DNA of 64,000 bases, from the NCBI GenBank assembly GCA_038206235.1, contig JBBRBB010000013.1, positions 1 to 64,000 on the forward strand, in the 5' to 3' direction. Positions 1-8,162 of this stretch are shown here, one piece after another (position 1 is the stretch's first letter; the number at the start of each line of letters is the position of its first letter). The position numbers and the translations under genes are program-made. The stretch comes from JBBRBB01 sp038206235. Lineage in GTDB: Bacteria > Bacteroidota > Bacteroidia > Chitinophagales > Chitinophagaceae. The notes beneath the pieces were generated by a model. It had not been told where the DNA came from and did no database searches. It was given only the letters and a program-made list of their open reading frames with translations.

Positions 1-282
1 TTTACAAAAGCGGATCCAACCACAAAGCTCATTACAAGCCTTAGCCCGAATCCCATAAGCAATCCAGGTCATTTAATGCTGCAGTTTAATGCGGATGCAG
101 AGGGCAGCATGTTAGTGAAATTATACGATTCAAAAGGTCAGCTCGTGAAGCAAACAGAAATGACAGCGGTGAAAGGACTTAATAATGGCCATTTTCACCT
201 GGGCACATTAACTCCGGGAACTTATTATTTAGAATGTAAGCTTGGTTCTATAACTGAAAACCATACGGTAATTTTCAAATAA
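1..282 (+). CDS. T9SS type A sorting-domain protein, C-terminal fragment
   Basis: The reading frame is open from base 1 and ends with TAA at 280-282, so the gene begins left of the window. The 93 visible residues form a typical type IX secretion C-terminal domain: a PNP motif (SPNPISNPG), a beta-rich stretch with LYDSKGQLV, then LTPGTYYLE and a final VIFK. In this family the domain directs an exported protein through the T9SS to the cell surface and is usually cleaved. The cargo part is outside the window, so its function cannot be stated. An ATG at 76 lies inside the domain and is not the real start. Confidence 0.85.
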   Translation, partial: FTKADPTTKLITSLSPNPISNPGHLMLQFNADAEGSMLVKLYDSKGQLVKQTEMTAVKGLNNGHFHLGTLTPGTYYLECKLGSITENHTVIFK

Positions 283-321
283 CGATAATATTATTTTAAT
301 TTCTTTTTACTCGTTAATGCT

Positions 322-352
322 AAATGCCTCTGATTATTTTTCAGAGGCATTT
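322..352. terminator. Bidirectional hairpin terminator
   Basis: A perfect 12-bp inverted repeat (AAATGCCTCTGA / TCAGAGGCATTT) encloses a 7-nt T-rich loop and is followed by a T-rich run. It lies between the convergent ends of the T9SS cargo gene and the desaturase gene, as expected for a shared intrinsic terminator. Confidence 0.75.
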
Positions 353-392
353 GATTTTATATCAAGTAATATTAAGCCCAAATAACTTTTTA

Positions 393-1463
393 TTAAATTA
401 TATCATCGAGTATTATAGTAGGATATTTTTGTTTGTTTTCAGGATTAATCAAAGTAACCTCATCATGATAAAACTTAGGACGCTGATATAATAGTTTAAT
501 TGCTTTTGCCTGAGACATTTCATTATATTCATTCGGAAATTTTTCTTTTAAGGCCCTGGAAATAAGAGGTGCGTATTTCGGATTTACATAAGGAAAAACA
601 TGATGCTCCACATGGTAACTGAAGTTCATGTGCAACACATTAAATATTTTATAGGTTTTCACTGTAAGTGAATTTACCAATGAATCATTTACTTCTGATG
701 TGAGCGGATTTAGAAAATGATTGGTTGAGATATAACTCATAACTACAAAATTGCTTATGAGAAGAGGAATAAGAAAAAGGTACAAAAAGCCAAAAGGCAT
801 TGCGAGAGCAGAGAATAGAATCCAAAGAGCATAAACCAAAATTAAAAATAATCTCGACTCAATCTTATCTCTCCTATTCGTGAAAATAGAAGGCTTATAT
901 ATCCATACTATGTATATCGCATAAAAAGAAAAATACCAAAACATAAAAAAGTAGCTTAATGGCGAACCGCTTCCCGGTAAAAATTTTGTCATGCGCTGCA
1001 GTATTTTATTATACCTGTATTTTTTGTTTCCAAAACAATCAGGGTCTTTTACAGAGTGCTGTGTATTCAAATGATGCTTGCCATTGTGTGCATATACCCA
1101 CGCTTTACCATGCAGGCCAAAAGGGGCAAAGCAAATTGTACTGAAAAATATAATCAGCTTCTTATCTTTTACAACAGTGCCATGAGCAATTTCATGTCCT
1201 AAAAAAAACACGCATGCAAAACTATGACCCACTGTTATTGAAAGAAGCAGACACAGTATCCACGAATCAATAGTTAAAATAAAATATACACTTAAAATAA
1301 TAATGAGAGAATGAGCAAAAAACCATTTTAGTCTTTGAGGAGAAGGTTTAAAAATATGTTTCGGCAAAAGAGGCCTTATTTCACGGGCATACTCATTTTG
1401 CTCCTTTAAGCTTTTCCGGAACTTGTTTACATCAAATGCGGGTACGACAGTATTTTCTTTCAT
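393..1463 (-). CDS. Membrane fatty acid desaturase
   Basis: This is a 356-residue integral-membrane protein of the fatty acid desaturase / hydroxylase superfamily. All three di-iron histidine boxes are present: HEIAH at about residues 90-94, HNGKHH at 126-131 and HVEHH at 284-288. Hydrophobic segments lie around residues 48-80, 105-115, 168-190 and 205-245. Members introduce a double bond into acyl chains or hydroxylate lipids or carotenoids, using O2 and electrons from an external donor. The exact substrate cannot be read from the sequence. The gene stands alone, and a plausible promoter lies about 100 bases upstream. Confidence 0.85.
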   Translation of the reverse strand: MKENTVVPAFDVNKFRKSLKEQNEYAREIRPLLPKHIFKPSPQRLKWFFAHSLIIILSVYFILTIDSWILCLLLSITVGHSFACVFFLGHEIAHGTVVKDKKLIIFFSTICFAPFGLHGKAWVYAHNGKHHLNTQHSVKDPDCFGNKKYRYNKILQRMTKFLPGSGSPLSYFFMFWYFSFYAIYIVWIYKPSIFTNRRDKIESRLFLILVYALWILFSALAMPFGFLYLFLIPLLISNFVVMSYISTNHFLNPLTSEVNDSLVNSLTVKTYKIFNVLHMNFSYHVEHHVFPYVNPKYAPLISRALKEKFPNEYNEMSQAKAIKLLYQRPKFYHDEVTLINPENKQKYPTIILDDII

Positions 1464-1561
1464 AAATTATCTGCAGTCTTCTGACTTCTGAATATTGGAT
1501 ATTAAAAATAGTTAGCAATTTTCAATCATTCAAAGGGGGAACCTGCGTTTTGATACAAACG

Positions 1562-1591
1562 CAAATTTACACATTACATTATGTTTACAAA
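1562..1591 (-). promoter_or_regulatory. Candidate desaturase promoter
   Basis: On the minus strand there is TTTG (1588-1591), an 18-base spacer, then TAAATTTG (1562-1569). The second box matches the Bacteroidota -7 consensus TAnnTTTG exactly. The spacer is one base shorter than usual. It lies about 100 bases before the desaturase ATG. Confidence 0.4.
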
Positions 1592-1670
1592 AGTTTTGTT
1601 TAGTAATTTTTTTTTCTGATTTTTCATCTTAGAAGCTGGTTAAAATTTTAAAAATCAATCATCATAAGAA

Positions 1671-1726
1671 CGTTTGTGGGGACACAAACGCAGGCGCTAG
1701 TGCCGTTGGCTGTGTCCCCACAGCCA
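1671..1726. repeat. Hairpin element, 12-bp arms with 24-nt loop
   Basis: A perfect inverted repeat TGTGGGGACACA (1675-1686) / TGTGTCCCCACA (1711-1722) surrounds a 24-nt GC-rich loop and abuts the stop codon of gldH. A partial direct copy (GTTTG...CAAAC) overlaps it. The arms could act as a terminator, but there is no T-run. The geometry matches the hairpin at 20977-21020, which suggests a dispersed repeat type. Confidence 0.55.
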
Positions 1727-1727
1727 T

Positions 1728-2213
1728 TTACTGAATCACTTTTTCAATACGAATTCCTGCATTTACCACATATTTCAATGGGTCTTCACGCATAATATGC
1801 TCAATGGTAAAGGTATAGTTTCCCGGTTTTAAACGAACCGGCCGGGTATTCAAAAGCACCCGCTGCTCTATTATATCATCAAACCCTGCACCCAGCCAGC
1901 CTTTTGCATTAGCTGCAAGAGGCAGATTTACACGCTGTGATTTAGCAATAGAATCTCCGGGATTCTTTGTGGTTATTGTAAGCCAGATATTATTATAATG
2001 ATAAGCATCGGTGTGGCGCAGCACTATATCAATATTATAAAATGCTGTACTATCTCCTAAAAAAAAAGTAAAGCTCAGCGTTTTTGAACTTTCCCACTCC
2101 TGTTTGTTAATGCTTTTTGTTTGTTCAAACACATCAATAGTATCACATGAGTAAAAGAGCAATGTTGCTATGAAAAATGCAGTTGTTGTTTTTAATGATT
2201 GTAGTTTACACAT
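1728..2213 (-). CDS. gldH: Gliding motility lipoprotein GldH
   Basis: The gene encodes a 161-residue lipoprotein matching GldH, an outer-membrane-associated component needed for gliding and T9SS function in Bacteroidota. After the start at 2213 comes a signal peptide with a lipobox (LLFYSC, Cys 23), then DVFEQ, WESSKTLSFTF, a YNIDIVLRHTDAYHYNN block and a C-terminal YTFTIEHIMREDPL segment typical of GldH. The frame stays open upstream to 2324, but that part is built from repeat words and would bury the signal peptide, so the internal ATG is preferred. Several T9SS cargo proteins are encoded in the same window. Confidence 0.8.
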   Translation of the reverse strand: MCKLQSLKTTTAFFIATLLFYSCDTIDVFEQTKSINKQEWESSKTLSFTFFLGDSTAFYNIDIVLRHTDAYHYNNIWLTITTKNPGDSIAKSQRVNLPLAANAKGWLGAGFDDIIEQRVLLNTRPVRLKPGNYTFTIEHIMREDPLKYVVNAGIRIEKVIQ

Positions 2214-2220
2214 TGCTAAA

Positions 2221-2394
2221 CAAAAACAAGAAACGAGGTTAAAATGTTGACGGTTGAAAAGCTGATTAGTTGATAAGTTCAACGACAAACGATAAACGAG
2301 GAACAAGAAACAAATAAATCTCATTTAATCTGAAGCTGAAAGCCTTAGTACCAAATTCCTATCTGCTGATGCCTGATAGCTGATCGCTGATACC
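2221..2394. repeat. Intergenic word repeats (GAAACGA and CTGATAG types)
   Basis: The spacer between gldH and yicC is made of short repeated words: variants of AACGAGAAACAAGAAAC, TGATTAGTTGATAAGTTCAA, and a run of near-copies of GCTGATxGCTGATAC (about 2358-2394). The same word families recur in other spacers of this window and inside ligA. Confidence 0.55.
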
Positions 2395-3273
2395 TTACAA
2401 CACATTCAGCACCTGCTCTTTCGCTTTTTCCAATTCATCTTTCATAAGCACAACACATTGTTGCACTGTTGCATCATACGCTTTGGAGCCGGTGGTATTT
2501 ATTTCACGCCCTATTTCCTGCAGAATAAACGAAAGTTTCTTGCCTTTGCTTATTTCCATTTCATTTAAAACTGTGTTGAAGTAATCGCAATGATTTTTAA
2601 GCCTTACCTGCTCTTCGCTTATATCAATCTTTTCAATATAATAAATCAATTCCTGCTCAAGACGATTGGGGTCATAATTTTCTTTTCCTACATTTTCTTC
2701 CAAAACCTTTATAAGTCCTTCTTTTATTTTTATGCGACGCATTGGTTCAAGCTGTGTAATAATTCCCTGCTGCGCTTCAATGTTTGCAATGCGCACTCTC
2801 AGGTCGTCTTCTATACTATTTCCTTCATCTTTGCGGTGTTCACTTAATTCTGAAATAGTTAGCGTAAGAAGTTTTTTAAACTCTTCACATTCACTCTCAC
2901 TAAGCTTTTCTGTTGATTGTATAAAAACATCAGGCAATTTCAACAATACATTTAAAATATTATCAGCAGAAACACCCAATTCACTGGCTGTTTCTGCAAC
3001 GGGTTTATAATATGCTTTTAAAAGCTCAGTATTTATAGAAACCGGTTTGGCAGCAGCACCATTTTGTTTAAGTGTGATAACGCATTCAATATTGCCCCGG
3101 ATTAATCCTTCATTCAATATATTACGTATTTCAATCTCATAAGGTTTTAATAAGGCGGGAAGAAATACACGTGCATCATATTGTTTGCTGTTAAGAGCAC
3201 GCACTTCAATCAAAAATGCTTTATCATGTATGGTTTGCTCCGCCCTTCCGTAGCCAGTCATCGAATACAACAT
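2395..3273 (-). CDS. yicC: YicC/YloC family endoribonuclease
   Basis: The 292-residue protein begins with the family hallmark MTGYGRAE just after its start and contains the expected EVRALNSKQYD block. The C-terminal DUF1732 part holds KNHCDYFNTVL and LSFILQEIGREINTTGSKA. In other bacteria YicC is an endoribonuclease affecting RNA turnover and stationary-phase survival. The length is normal for the family. It is divergent to the ATP-grasp gene, and the two start regions share a perfect inverted repeat (3292-3346). Confidence 0.88.
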   Translation of the reverse strand: MLYSMTGYGRAEQTIHDKAFLIEVRALNSKQYDARVFLPALLKPYEIEIRNILNEGLIRGNIECVITLKQNGAAAKPVSINTELLKAYYKPVAETASELGVSADNILNVLLKLPDVFIQSTEKLSESECEEFKKLLTLTISELSEHRKDEGNSIEDDLRVRIANIEAQQGIITQLEPMRRIKIKEGLIKVLEENVGKENYDPNRLEQELIYYIEKIDISEEQVRLKNHCDYFNTVLNEMEISKGKKLSFILQEIGREINTTGSKAYDATVQQCVVLMKDELEKAKEQVLNVL

Positions 3274-3290
3274 AAAAAATGGTTATGCAG

Positions 3291-3347
3291 TAAAAATAAG
3301 GCTAATAACCTTTGTGCACACATCTTTATTTTATAGCCTTATTTTTG
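3291..3347. promoter_or_regulatory. Inverted repeat between divergent yicC and ATP-grasp genes
   Basis: A perfect 13-bp inverted repeat (AAAAATAAGGCTA at 3292-3304 and TAGCCTTATTTTT at 3334-3346) spans the divergent start regions. The right arm contains TATTTTTG (3340-3347), an exact -7 box for the plus-strand gene. The left arm gives TATTTTTA on the minus strand for yicC. Both lie 17-22 bases before the ATGs. Good -33 boxes at correct spacing were not found, so the promoter reading is tentative. An operator or hairpin role is equally possible. Confidence 0.4.
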
Positions 3348-3368
3348 ATTCCTTAAAAATTTGGGATA

Positions 3369-4421
3369 TTGAAAAATCTCTGGCGACGGATAACCCATTG
3401 GGAAACCTGGCCTTTTCATGTAATTTATGCACCTCTTGGTTTTTTATGGCTCTATTATTCTATTCGCTGCGGATGCTTTTGGTTTTTTTCAAACGTTGAC
3501 CCCACTTTAGAGTTTTCCGGTTTTGAAGGAGATTCAAAAGAACCCATGTACAGGCAATTACCAAAAGAGCTTTATCCTGTTACCATTTTTATTCAGCCCA
3601 ATCAAATCTTTGAAAATATAATGCGGCAAATGCAGGATGCGGGATTATCTTTCCCTGTTGCCGTAAAACCGGATGTAGGTACTCAGGGAGTTCTTTTCAG
3701 AAAGATTGAAAACACAGAACAGCTAAAAAAATATCATTCCATTGTTGCTATTAATTATCTTATACAGGAAATGATAGAGTTGCCGCTTGAGCTTAGCGTA
3801 TTTCATATTCGCTATCCTGACCAAACAAAAGGAAAAATCACCGGCTTTATTGCAAAAGAATATTTGCATGTAGTGGGTGATGGAAAATTTGATTTACTAC
3901 AGCTTATTCAAAAGCATCCCAAGGCAAGCGTGCTTGAAACAGAGCACAGACAAAAGCATAAGCAAAACTTAAACAAAATAATTCCTGAAAAAGAAAAATA
4001 CTATCTCAGCATTGCAGGTAATCATAACCGCGGTGCAAGATTTATAAATCACAGTAATGAAATTGATGAAAAGCTTAATGCGGTATTTGATAAAATTAGT
4101 TTACAGGCAAAAAATTTTTTTTACGGGAGATATGATATTAAAACCACGAGCATTGAAGATTTGAAACAAGGGAAAAATATTTCCATACTTGAATTCAACG
4201 GCACCGGTGCAGAGCCTAACCATATATATGATTGCAATATGAGCTATACGCAGGCTTTACAAGTGATTGCACAGCATTGGAAAGATATGTATTTGATTGG
4301 CAGAATTAATTATGTGAAAGGAATTCCCTATACAAATTTTTGGCAGGGATATAAATGGCTGCGGGAAGCAAACATGCATTACCGTACAATTAAGAAAAAG
4401 GATGTGGAGCTTGTATTATGA
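3369..4421 (+). CDS. ATP-grasp domain protein (D-Ala-D-Ala ligase-like fold)
   Basis: The 350-residue protein has a hydrophobic N-terminal segment (about residues 15-45) followed by an ATP-grasp domain. Visible family features are FPVAVKPDVGTQG with a likely ATP-binding lysine, YLIQEMI, GKITGFIAKEYLHVVGDGK and the metal/ATP-binding EFNGTGAEP near residue 278. ATP-grasp enzymes join a carboxylate to an amine or thiol through an acyl-phosphate. The substrate is unknown here. Its neighbours give no pathway context. It may act at the membrane because of the N-terminal segment. Confidence 0.7.
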   Translation: MKNLWRRITHWETWPFHVIYAPLGFLWLYYSIRCGCFWFFSNVDPTLEFSGFEGDSKEPMYRQLPKELYPVTIFIQPNQIFENIMRQMQDAGLSFPVAVKPDVGTQGVLFRKIENTEQLKKYHSIVAINYLIQEMIELPLELSVFHIRYPDQTKGKITGFIAKEYLHVVGDGKFDLLQLIQKHPKASVLETEHRQKHKQNLNKIIPEKEKYYLSIAGNHNRGARFINHSNEIDEKLNAVFDKISLQAKNFFYGRYDIKTTSIEDLKQGKNISILEFNGTGAEPNHIYDCNMSYTQALQVIAQHWKDMYLIGRINYVKGIPYTNFWQGYKWLREANMHYRTIKKKDVELVL

Positions 4422-4457
4422 GATTAAATTCCTGAATTGCTCATATGCATTTAATAA

Positions 4458-4483
4458 AAAGCCGCCCTTGTTTAGGCGACTTT
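4458..4483. terminator. Weak hairpin between convergent genes
   Basis: AAAGCCGCC (4458-4466) and GGCGACTTT (4475-4483) form a 9-bp stem with one mismatch around an 8-nt loop. It lies between the convergent ATP-grasp and SusF-like genes. A terminator role is plausible, but the U-tract is poor. Confidence 0.4.
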
Positions 4484-4518
4484 GAAAGGCAATAATTGAT
4501 TTTCAATCTCACTCACAT

Positions 4519-5667
4519 TTATTGTTTTGTAAGCGCATAAGTATTACTAAAAAAACTTACTGCAATTTTATATGTGGCGCTTTCATCTGGTGCTGGAATA
4601 TCTTTTCCTGATATTAATAATGGCCCTCCCCATTTTGCAGAATCAACAGTATTGTCAAGACAACCATATTTTGGGGAAAAACTGCCTGTATTCTGAGGCA
4701 AAAGCAAATAGTGGAAGCCACCGTTTAGTGGTAATGATAGTTCAAAGTTGGTTGAATTTATACGTGTAAATTGCTGCGAGGGCGTGGGAACAGGGCTAGT
4801 CCATCCACCTGGAGTGGCGTCGCCTACAATAAATAAACTAGTAGGTAAGGTTTCCGTGTAAGGCATAACAGTAAAAGTGCCGCTACTAAAATTCAGTCCT
4901 ATCTTATACCATCCTGACGCAGCCGGGGCGGGAAAATTATCACTTAAATTATAACCGAATTCTCCTCCATTTTCAAGCCCTGCTATGCTGTTATCGGCAA
5001 CATTATATTTTTCATCCAGGCTGCCATCGTTCTTTGGCAGAATTACGTAATCTCCTCCACCAACTAAATAAAATACGCCGCCATAAGTCGTTTCATTTAT
5101 TTGTGAAAGTTCCTGGTCAGGCACTGGTACAGGAACGGTTGTTCCACCCTGTGTTGCACTGCCGGAGATATATAATTTTCCTGTTGAGGGAAGCTGAACT
5201 TTCGGGGGTATTATATAAGCTGTTGCCTGTACGGTGATAGTATTCGAAATGCGTTTCTCATTATTATTTGCATAAGAGGAGATAAGTCTTATATCTATGT
5301 TACCAGGCACGCCAAGCGTAAAGCCGAGGTTTAATAGTATTGCATTTAATTCTTTACCCGTAAAAGAGGTGCTCAACTCGCCGGTAACTTCACGCGTTTG
5401 AGGATCAGAAAAGTCTCTCCCTGCCGAATCTATCTGAACGATGAACTTCTGCAAGTTAGAATCCACTGCATATTTCGGATCTGTCCATGAGAGCGTAAGC
5501 ACAGCATTATCAGAATCTGATGCAGGCGGTGCGACTGATGTGGTATTGCTGGTTAATACCGGAGTTACTCCCGACTGGTAAAAAGGAAGACTCTCTTTTT
5601 TATCGCAGGCAGTTAATATTGCTGCAAAACCTAAAACAGAAATAAAAGCTTTTACAATATTTTTCAT
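4519..5667 (-). CDS. SusF/SusE-like surface glycan-binding lipoprotein
   Basis: This is a 382-residue lipoprotein with a signal peptide and lipobox (AAILTAC, Cys 21). An N-terminal SusE-like Ig domain carries LTLSWTDPKYA. Two similar C-terminal carbohydrate-binding modules follow (about residues 165-270 and 278-380), each with LFIxGxATxGG and ending in a beta strand before the next. SusE and SusF hold glycans at the outer surface for the SusCD importer. It is the last gene of the susC operon, 19 bases after the preceding gene. It has one more binding module than its neighbour, the usual relation of SusF to SusE. The bound glycan cannot be inferred with confidence. Confidence 0.75.
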   Translation of the reverse strand: MKNIVKAFISVLGFAAILTACDKKESLPFYQSGVTPVLTSNTTSVAPPASDSDNAVLTLSWTDPKYAVDSNLQKFIVQIDSAGRDFSDPQTREVTGELSTSFTGKELNAILLNLGFTLGVPGNIDIRLISSYANNNEKRISNTITVQATAYIIPPKVQLPSTGKLYISGSATQGGTTVPVPVPDQELSQINETTYGGVFYLVGGGDYVILPKNDGSLDEKYNVADNSIAGLENGGEFGYNLSDNFPAPAASGWYKIGLNFSSGTFTVMPYTETLPTSLFIVGDATPGGWTSPVPTPSQQFTRINSTNFELSLPLNGGFHYLLLPQNTGSFSPKYGCLDNTVDSAKWGGPLLISGKDIPAPDESATYKIAVSFFSNTYALTKQ

Positions 5668-5686
5668 TATAAATAAATTAAATTGA

Positions 5687-6535
5687 TTATTGTGGTGTTA
5701 CAGTGAATTTTCCTTTTTGAAAGTCAACATCAATTTTATAGCTACCAGCCGTAGGAGGACCTGGAAAATTATCGCTTGCTTCTGCCAGAAAATCACCGCC
5801 TTGCCAAAGATTAGGAATGGACTTGTTAGGTACTGCATATTTATGGCTCCAATCACCTCTTACAGGAACAAATAAATATTCCTGACCCCCAAACAAATTA
5901 ACGGTTATTGTATAATGCGTTTCATCAATTCTTGTGAAGATTTGATTACCGGGTACAGATTCGGGTTTACCAGATTGCATCCAATTACCTGCCGTTGCAC
6001 TTCCGGTAATGAATAATGAATCTGATGGCGGGGGGTTTACCTTTGGTGGTATTGCATAAGCCCCAACAGTATATTGTATCGAATTAGATGCTAACTGAGC
6101 AGAGTTACCTGCTAAACTTGAAACTACTCTTATGTTCAGCGTATGGGACATACTATCTTCCAAATTTAATTGGTTCAGCATTATATCATCTAATGCGGCT
6201 ACGGTAAAAGAATAGCTTAAGTCTTTACTAACAACAATTACTTTTTTAGATGGATTTGTAAAGTTTGAACCCAGCGTATCTACTTCTATATTGTATGTTA
6301 CATCAAGAGAGCTTACACCCGTAGTAAATGTATAATCAGGATTGGTCCATGATAAATTTAATGCTACATTATTTTGATTAGCATACACAAAATTTGCACT
6401 ATCTGTAACAACAGTAGCCGTTAATGCAGGCGGCGTTCCACCTTCATAATATATTTTATTTTCTGCCTTTTCACATCCCAACAAGAGCAATGATGCAACA
6501 AAAACGAATGCATTAATTTTCAAGAGAGTTTTCAT
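5687..6535 (-). CDS. SusE-like surface glycan-binding lipoprotein
   Basis: The 282-residue lipoprotein has lipobox LLLLGC (Cys 21), an N-terminal SusE Ig-like domain (NVALNLSWTNPDY near residue 60) and one C-terminal module starting at LFITGSATAGNW and containing QIFTRIDETHYTITV. The C-terminal module closely resembles those of the next gene, indicating tandem duplication. It lies 26 bases after susD in the same operon. Its expected place is the outer membrane, helping glycan capture for SusCD. Confidence 0.75.
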   Translation of the reverse strand: MKTLLKINAFVFVASLLLLGCEKAENKIYYEGGTPPALTATVVTDSANFVYANQNNVALNLSWTNPDYTFTTGVSSLDVTYNIEVDTLGSNFTNPSKKVIVVSKDLSYSFTVAALDDIMLNQLNLEDSMSHTLNIRVVSSLAGNSAQLASNSIQYTVGAYAIPPKVNPPPSDSLFITGSATAGNWMQSGKPESVPGNQIFTRIDETHYTITVNLFGGQEYLFVPVRGDWSHKYAVPNKSIPNLWQGGDFLAEASDNFPGPPTAGSYKIDVDFQKGKFTVTPQ

Positions 6536-6561
6536 TTTTCAGAATAATTTATTTTTATTTA

Positions 6562-8154
6562 TTAATAACCCGGATTTTGAATAAGGTTTGGATTGGCAAC
6601 CAAATCTGTTGATGGAATTGGAAATAAGTTGAAATGACTATCTATTCCGGTGCCATCTTTTACGCCACCCTTCCATTGCCATAAATAAGAGCTGCCGGTA
6701 TATTTCCCAAAACGAATTAAATCTGTGCGGCGAGAGCCTTCCCAACATAATTCTTTTCCTCTTTCATTGAGCATATCATCTAGCACAATATCGCTAACAT
6801 CTCCTGTTGTATTTCCATAGGCTCTTTCACGCAGCGCATTAAAATATTGTAGCGCGGTAGTTTTATCGCCTCCGCCATTTCTTAAAAATGATTCAGCATA
6901 TATCAGATTCATTTCTGCCAGGCGAAAGAGTGGAAAATCTATACTGCAAAAAGTACCGGCATCAGCAGGCACAGTACCATCAGAATTTATGTTGCGGAAT
7001 TTAGTTACCCGCAGCCCATCAGTAAATTCATCTACTTTATCCACTTCTTTTTTTGTACCATAAAATAACGCACGTGAATCGGTGCTGCCGCTTTGGTCTG
7101 CAAATAAATTAGGCAATGTTGGCTTTGCACGATTACCACCCCATCCTCCTGTAGGTACTCCAAAGCTTGCAGGGTCCATATCGCCGTTAATAGAGCTATT
7201 TACAAGAAAGGTTGTGCCGCCGTAGCTCTGCGTATTCGCTGCATCGTAATTTATAGGGAAGATTACTTCCGTATTATTTACATTATTATCTGCATAAAAT
7301 ATTTCCCTGAAAGTTGGTTTAAGCTGGTACCCTGCATCAAGCACTTTTTTAGAATAAGTGAGAGCATCGGAATAATGCGCTGTTCCGGTGTAAACTTCGG
7401 CGTTCAAATACATACGTGCAAGAAGAGCCCAGTCTGCTGCCTGGTCTGCCCTGCCATATTCATTTTGCTGTGGTGCAACTAAATCCGGCTCAATATTTTT
7501 TAACTGAGATTCTATATAATCAAATAAATCCGTGCGGCTTATTCGCGGAGGTACGAAACTTCCAATAGGGTCATTTTCTGTAACAAAAGGAGGATTGCCA
7601 TATAAATCCATAAGAACCCAATATTGATACGCCCTTAAAAATCTGGCTTCAGCGGCATAGTGTTTTATCTCTTCAGCGTCTGCTCCTGTAATACCACGCC
7701 CTGCAACTACATCGGGAGCAGATTCTTTTAAAAATGAATTGGCAACCGTTACACTATACAAAGAGCGATTATATAAGCCTCCTACTAACGCATTGCTTGC
7801 TGTCCATTGGGAGATATCAAGGTCGTAAATGCCAGGGTCGTTTATCCATGCACATATTCCCTCGTCAGAAGTAAGCTCCTGTAAATTCCAAAACATACGA
7901 AAGAAATCAGATAAGCCTGCATCTATTCCTGATAAATCGGTGCTGCCCGGTCCATTACTTCCCGTGAGCGCAAGAGTTGAATACACTTTGGCAAGAGCGC
8001 TTTTGTAGCCGGCAGCATTGGTATATACATTGTCTGCAAACAAGCCATTGTTTGGCAGCCTGTCAAGGTCTTTGGTGCAGGCAGTAAATAGAGTGCTTAT
8101 TACTGCTGTGCATATCATTGACAATTTAAAAAGCTTATTCATAATGTTATTCAT
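6562..8154 (-). CDS. susD: SusD/RagB family nutrient-binding lipoprotein
   Basis: The 530-residue lipoprotein has a lipobox (TLFTAC) followed by the SusD-typical DLDRLPNNGLF and VYTNAAGYKSALAKVY. It also has AEARFLRAYQYWVLMDLYGNPPFV near residue 170, where the TPR-like helices begin, and a C-terminal SusD domain with FRLAEMNLIYAE and LLNERGKELCWEGSRRTDLIRFGKY-type residues. SusD proteins form the lid over the SusC barrel and bind the substrate outside the cell. The start could be the first ATG or an internal ATG four codons later. It begins 8 bases after susC and is surely cotranscribed with it. Confidence 0.92.
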   Translation of the reverse strand: MNNIMNKLFKLSMICTAVISTLFTACTKDLDRLPNNGLFADNVYTNAAGYKSALAKVYSTLALTGSNGPGSTDLSGIDAGLSDFFRMFWNLQELTSDEGICAWINDPGIYDLDISQWTASNALVGGLYNRSLYSVTVANSFLKESAPDVVAGRGITGADAEEIKHYAAEARFLRAYQYWVLMDLYGNPPFVTENDPIGSFVPPRISRTDLFDYIESQLKNIEPDLVAPQQNEYGRADQAADWALLARMYLNAEVYTGTAHYSDALTYSKKVLDAGYQLKPTFREIFYADNNVNNTEVIFPINYDAANTQSYGGTTFLVNSSINGDMDPASFGVPTGGWGGNRAKPTLPNLFADQSGSTDSRALFYGTKKEVDKVDEFTDGLRVTKFRNINSDGTVPADAGTFCSIDFPLFRLAEMNLIYAESFLRNGGGDKTTALQYFNALRERAYGNTTGDVSDIVLDDMLNERGKELCWEGSRRTDLIRFGKYTGSSYLWQWKGGVKDGTGIDSHFNLFPIPSTDLVANPNLIQNPGY

Positions 8155-8162
8155 TTAATGAA

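Noticed and set aside
2214..2324. Upstream extension of GldH to 2324
   Set aside because: The extra N-terminus is coded by repeat words and would hide the lipoprotein signal peptide.
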